A stretch of 8,345 bases of DNA from Pseudomonadota bacterium (GTDB lineage Bacteria > Pseudomonadota > Alphaproteobacteria > Micropepsales > Micropepsaceae): assembly GCA_025360685.1 (NCBI GenBank), contig JANYBR010000214.1, forward strand, positions 1 to 8,345. The letters run 5' to 3'. Position numbers and translations under genes: made by a program. Below the pieces are notes generated by a model. It saw nothing but the letters and a program-made list of their open reading frames with translations, was not told the DNA's origin and did not search any database. Below are positions 5,639 to 8,345 of this stretch, piece after piece. How positions within the stretch are numbered: position 1 is the first letter of the stretch; each line of letters begins with the position of its first letter.

Positions 5639-5814
5639 TTTTCCTCCCCCGTTTACGGGGGAGGTGCTGAGTGAGCGTTTGCGAGCGAAGCGGAGGGGGC
5701 CGGCGCGGTGGGCGGTTTCAGTGTTGCTTGTCACAGAGCGCGGCGCCTGCCCCCTCCGTCACGCCGACGCTTCGCATCGTCGCGACACCTTCCCCGTTAA
5801 CGCGGGAGGAAAGA
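5639..5814. repeat. Inverted pair of C-rich hairpin modules
   Basis: The left module (about 5639-5700) starts with a near-perfect hairpin CCTCCCCCGT-TT-ACGGGGGAGG (5643-5664), continues through GAGCGAAGCGG and ends with CGGAGGGGGC (5691-5700). The right module (about 5749-5814) is its reverse complement: GCCCCCTCCG (5749-5758), GACGCTTCGC (5765-5774), then the hairpin CCTTCCCC-GTTAACG-CGGGAGG (5788-5809). The two modules face each other across about 48 bp and could form one long stem. The family is distinct from the GTCATGG-type palindrome. Similar C-rich intergenic repeats are common in Alphaproteobacteria, to my knowledge. Confidence 0.75.
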
Positions 5815-5825
5815 GGGTGCCTCCA

Positions 5826-6671
5826 CTATGCCGCTGGGCCGTCGTGCCTACCGGCTGCGGCGCGAAAGAGCGTCTCGGTCGCAGCGTCTGCCGGGAACAG
5901 GCTTTCGATGCGCAGTTCGTCGGCGGTGACGTCCTGCGCGGTGCCGAACGTAGCGATGACTGTAAACAGCGAGATGCGCACGCCATCCTTCTCGACTATG
6001 AGGGGCAATACGGGTACCAGCGCCGCGTCCTCTGCCGCCCAGAGCGTGTCGGCATCCTGAAACTCGCTGAGCTCGGTCAGCACCTGCTTCATCTCATGAC
6101 CGCCCAACGCTTCCGCCTCGCGCTGCGCGCGGTGCCAGAGGAGCGGTGCGATCGCCGTCCAGTTCGTGACGAACGGCTTGATGCCGTTGGGGTGGAAGAA
6201 CAGACGCATCAGGTTGCGCTGCGCTCCGCCCACGTCCTGCCAAATGTCGCGACCCAGCATCGCGCCCATCATGTCGAACGGCTTGTTCGCCATGCGGATG
6301 TTCCAGGCGCGATCGATCGCGATGGCCGGAAACGGCTCGTGGTTCGCCAGCATCATGCGCACCGCGCTCATGACCTGCATCATTTGCGGATCGTCCAGCG
6401 GTCGCGCCCGGAACACGGGCGCGAAGCCGGCGGCCGTCAGCCAGTCATTGCGTTCGCGCAACGGCACCTCCAGGGTTTCGCTCAATTGCAGGATCATCCT
6501 TCGGCTGGGCTGGGCGCGTCCGGATTCCAAAAAGCTGACATGGCGCTGTGACACACCCGACGACAGCGCGAGTTCAAGTTGTGAAAGACGCCGTCTTTGG
6601 CGCCACGTTTTCAGGAGAAGCGGAAAACCGGTTTCTCCGGCTGTGTTTTTTTCCAACGAGGATAGCGACAC
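5826..6671 (-). CDS. XRE-type transcriptional regulator with MmyB-like C-terminal domain
   Basis: The protein has 281 residues from the chosen start. An N-terminal helix-turn-helix covers about residues 17-72 (LLKTWRQRRRLSQLELAL, then GVSQRHVSFLESGRAQPSR). LRERNDWLTAAGFAP follows, and then a domain at about 95-265 with AIDRAWNIRMANKPF and LMRLFFHPNGIKPFV. This is the layout of the helix-turn-helix plus MmyB-like ligand-binding family of actinobacterial and proteobacterial regulators. The frame is open to an ATG at 6794, but the GTG at 6671 is preferred. It has an ideal AAGGAG (6680-6685) 8 nt upstream, it sits just before the conserved domain, and the ATG at 6794 would overlap the divergent gene and leave no room for promoters. 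The divergent small membrane gene is the obvious target candidate, and a 21-bp inverted repeat lies between them. The ligand is unknown. Confidence 0.92.
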   Translation of the reverse strand: MSLSSLEKNTAGETGFPLLLKTWRQRRRLSQLELALSSGVSQRHVSFLESGRAQPSRRMILQLSETLEVPLRERNDWLTAAGFAPVFRARPLDDPQMMQVMSAVRMMLANHEPFPAIAIDRAWNIRMANKPFDMMGAMLGRDIWQDVGGAQRNLMRLFFHPNGIKPFVTNWTAIAPLLWHRAQREAEALGGHEMKQVLTELSEFQDADTLWAAEDAALVPVLPLIVEKDGVRISLFTVIATFGTAQDVTADELRIESLFPADAATETLFRAAAGRHDGPAA

Positions 6672-6718
6672 GATCGGTGCTCCTTCGAAGTCATTGTTGC
6701 GTGCAAGGCGCGGCCGTT

Positions 6719-6739
6719 CAATGACCTGCGAGGTAATTG
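6719..6739. promoter_or_regulatory. Candidate operator in the divergent promoter region
   Basis: CAATGACCT (6719-6727), GCG, AGGTAATTG (6731-6739) is an inverted repeat with 8 of 9 positions matched. It is centred between the regulator GTG (6671) and the divergent ATG (6793), where a dimeric helix-turn-helix repressor or activator would bind. Assignment to this regulator is inferred from position. Confidence 0.5.
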
Positions 6740-6792
6740 CGGAGCATCCGGCCAAAGCGTCATCTTGCGGCGGACAATTCAAGGAGGTTTCC

Positions 6793-7107
6793 ATGTCTGG
6801 CCGTTTGATCGTTCTTGTTGTGGTGACAGCCGCATTCGGCGTGCTTTCGGCGCTTGCGCTGATGGATGTCGGCTATTTCGGCATTCTGGAGCCGCATTTC
6901 CGCAGCTGGGCTGGCGCTCAGGTGTTCGCTGACCTGGTGATTGTGGGGATTATGGCTTGCATCTGGATGAGCCACGATGCGCGCGAACGCGGGCTGCCCG
7001 CGTGGCCGTTTATCCTGATTACTCTCGTCGCAGGCTCGTTCGGGCCGTTGCTTTATCTGATCGTGCGCGAAGTTCGCTCGACGGCGTCGGGTACTGTGTC
7101 GGCGTGA
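6793..7107 (+). CDS. DUF2834-like small membrane protein
   Basis: The protein has 104 residues and three predicted membrane helices at about 4-23, 43-59 and 71-91. A loop (DVGYFGILEPHFRSWAGAQ) follows the first helix, and the conserved-looking WMSHDARERGLPAWPF lies between the second and third. The ending SFGPLLYLIVRE recalls DUF2834 and related small membrane families of unknown function. The start is well fixed by a full AAGGAGG (6781-6787) 5 nt before the ATG. A longer in-frame reading back to 6166 runs antisense through the regulator gene and is not credible. The gene is divergent from the XRE regulator and is followed by palindromic element copy B. Its function is not known; control by the neighbouring regulator is inferred. 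Confidence 0.85.
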   Translation: MSGRLIVLVVVTAAFGVLSALALMDVGYFGILEPHFRSWAGAQVFADLVIVGIMACIWMSHDARERGLPAWPFILITLVAGSFGPLLYLIVREVRSTASGTVSA

Positions 7108-7120
7108 CGAAGCATCTTCG

Positions 7121-7266
7121 CATCCTCAATTGTCATGGCCGCCGGAGAGCGGCCACCCAGATGACAGCGGGCTCATCATTAAAAGGATTGGTCGCCGATT
7201 AATTTGTCGACGATCAACCAGTCCCCAACTGGGTGGCCCGCTTTTGCGGGCCATGACACTCAGAGT
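7121..7266. repeat. Dispersed palindromic element, copy B
   Basis: The core runs from 7131 to 7258 with perfect 10-bp terminal inverted repeats, TGTCATGGCC and GGCCATGACA. The left hairpin is GGCCGCC-to-GCGGCC (7138-7154) followed by ACCCAG. The right hairpin is GTGGCCCGC-TTTT-GCGGGCC. The sequence AGTCCCCAACTGGGTGGCCC (7220-7239) is nearly identical to 5470-5490 of copy A, and the spacer also aligns around AAAGGATT and ACGAT. It fills the gap between the convergent DUF2834-like and dioxygenase genes and could act as a two-way terminator. Confidence 0.85.
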
Positions 7267-7300
7267 GTGGTTGAATTCGGAGCAACTCACTCGAAGCAAA

Positions 7301-8345
7301 CTACACCCGCGCCTTCGCTTCCTGCCGCTTGGCCGCGATCGGATGCATCACGCCGGCGCCGGCAGGCCACACGCCCGGCGCCGTCTTGATGTCGCGGCAG
7401 ATGTGCCTGGCGTGCGGCGACAAGGTTTCCCAGATTTCGTGCGGCATCGATTTCAGCAAGGTGCTGCCATCGATCCACGGGCCGGCATATTCGACGTTGG
7501 GCATGGCGCGGATTTCCCTGGAGAGGTTTGGCGTTGCACCGTGCCAGGCGCGGTTGTCGCGGAACACACCGGCACCCGCCGGCGCACCGACCAGGGTCGA
7601 CAGCCGCATCCATTCCGGCTCGTCCATCGGCGTCGGCGGCTTTGTCACCATCGCCGAAGTTCCCGCGATTTGGCGGATCGGCCCGTTCTCCCAAGTCAGG
7701 TCCGTCATCAGGAAATTGATCGTCACATGCGGAGAGGTCCGCTGGATGATGAGCTGCTGCGTCTGGAATGTGAGCTCGTCGGAACCTTCCTTCTTTCGCA
7801 GTTCGATGCCGAGCTGCTGCGCGGCGCGCAAGCGGGCGGGCGACATCTCGAAGGTCTCCCGCACGTCGGAGTGCAGCGCCTGGTATTCGATCGCGCCTGG
7901 CAGGCACAGATCGCCGCCCGCGCCGCGCACGTGATAATCGTCGGTGCCGAATATCTTCTTCAGGATCGGTGTGGTGGTGGGCAGATCGATCATCGACGCC
8001 CAGACCGGATCGTGCAGCAGCTCGCGCGAGGCCGACGCCGTGCCATATGAGTAGCGATGCGGCAGGCGGCCGGTCTCGGTGATGTATTTGCGGTTTCCCT
8101 GGCCACGAATTTCCAGAATCTGCTTGAGCACGCGCGCGCTGGCTTCGCGCCACAGCGCCACGCGCTCCGGATCGAGCAGGTTGCGCACCACCACAAAGCC
8201 GTCGCGATAGAAGATGCGCTGGGCGCGGTCGATTTCGTGCGGCTCCAGGATTTCGACGCCTGACAAACCGTTGTTCGTGCGCAGGTGTTCGCGCAGCTTT
8301 TGAACCTCGGGATCGTCATAGGCGCGGTGGGCCGGCGCGCGCGGA
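7301..8345 (-). CDS. Phytanoyl-CoA dioxygenase (PhyH) family protein, 5' end outside window
   Basis: At least 347 residues are visible. The family comprises Fe(II)- and 2-oxoglutarate-dependent oxygenases that hydroxylate small molecules or lipids. The metal triad is visible: H158-x-D160 (in QALHSDVRETF) and H268 (in FRDNRAWHGATPN), with R276 eight residues later as the probable 2-oxoglutarate ligand (residues counted from the first complete codon in the window). The N-terminal YRDGFVVVRNLLD is the common opening of the PhyH fold. The frame has no stop codon up to the window edge. The only start-like codon in the last 80 bases is a TTG at 8266, and the 26 codons before it (including AYDDPEVQKLREHL) read as normal protein, so the true start lies beyond 8345. 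The substrate cannot be predicted. The gene ends 34 bp from palindromic element copy B. Confidence 0.92.
   Translation of the reverse strand, partial: PRAPAHRAYDDPEVQKLREHLRTNNGLSGVEILEPHEIDRAQRIFYRDGFVVVRNLLDPERVALWREASARVLKQILEIRGQGNRKYITETGRLPHRYSYGTASASRELLHDPVWASMIDLPTTTPILKKIFGTDDYHVRGAGGDLCLPGAIEYQALHSDVRETFEMSPARLRAAQQLGIELRKKEGSDELTFQTQQLIIQRTSPHVTINFLMTDLTWENGPIRQIAGTSAMVTKPPTPMDEPEWMRLSTLVGAPAGAGVFRDNRAWHGATPNLSREIRAMPNVEYAGPWIDGSTLLKSMPHEIWETLSPHARHICRDIKTAPGVWPAGAGVMHPIAAKRQEAKARV

Larger units (their letters stand above)
5258..5825. other. Non-coding, repeat-rich intergenic region between convergent genes
   Basis: This 568-bp stretch separates the plus-strand orphan membrane gene from the minus-strand XRE regulator gene. 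It holds a small hairpin, two copies of a 26-bp direct repeat, one complete palindromic element, an extra half copy of it and an inverted pair of C-rich hairpin modules; these are listed separately. Short open frames here (for example one with the GWPALPLT and GHDN-type peptides) are translations of the repeats and carry no protein signal. Confidence 0.75.

Noticed and set aside
5628..6551. Plus-strand 307-codon open frame.
   Set aside because: It runs through the C-rich hairpin repeats and then antisense to the XRE regulator.
6672..6794. ATG at 6794 as the start of the XRE regulator (41 extra residues).
   Set aside because: It would overlap the start codon of the divergent gene and its upstream sequence is not a ribosome site. 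The GTG at 6671 has AAGGAG at ideal spacing.
7204..7389. Small plus-strand open frame containing GWPAFAGHDT.
   Set aside because: The peptide is simply the translation of palindromic element copy B, and the rest is antisense to the dioxygenase gene.

Overview
The window reads as chromosome of a high-GC alphaproteobacterium. The strongest evidence is a full-length CcrM-type GANTC adenine methyltransferase, a cell-cycle enzyme characteristic of that class. GC-rich codon use in most genes and the style of the intergenic palindromic repeats agree. The genus cannot be named from the sequence.

Bases 1-4419 form a run of minus-strand genes. In order of transcription they are a PA0069/SPL-like radical SAM protein, a DUF6249-type membrane protein, an ECF sigma factor, a small two-helix membrane protein translationally coupled to it (probable anti-sigma), RNase HII (rnhB) and ccrM. 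ccrM ends at a good intrinsic terminator. The short rnhB-ccrM junction holds six GANTC sites in 68 bp, so the methyltransferase promoter is packed with its own target. This is the most striking regulatory signal in the window.

Bases 4420-5825 are accessory-like. A lower-GC orphan membrane protein on the plus strand is followed by 568 bp of non-coding DNA. That stretch is built from at least three repeat families: a long palindromic element with 13-bp perfect terminal inverted repeats, an inverted pair of C-rich hairpin modules, and a 26-bp direct repeat that brackets the palindromic copies.

Bases 5826-7107 hold a divergent pair: an XRE-type regulator with an MmyB-like C-terminal domain (minus) and a small DUF2834-like membrane protein (plus). 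Between them lies a 21-bp near-perfect inverted repeat that could be the regulator's operator. A second copy of the palindromic element (7121-7266) separates this pair from a phytanoyl-CoA dioxygenase-family gene (minus) whose 5' end runs off the window.

No rRNA, tRNA, CRISPR array, transposase or integrase was seen. I did not find a clear new multi-gene system. The best leads are the GANTC-saturated ccrM promoter, the DUF6249/ECF/membrane-protein cassette, the regulator with its candidate operator, and the repeat families.
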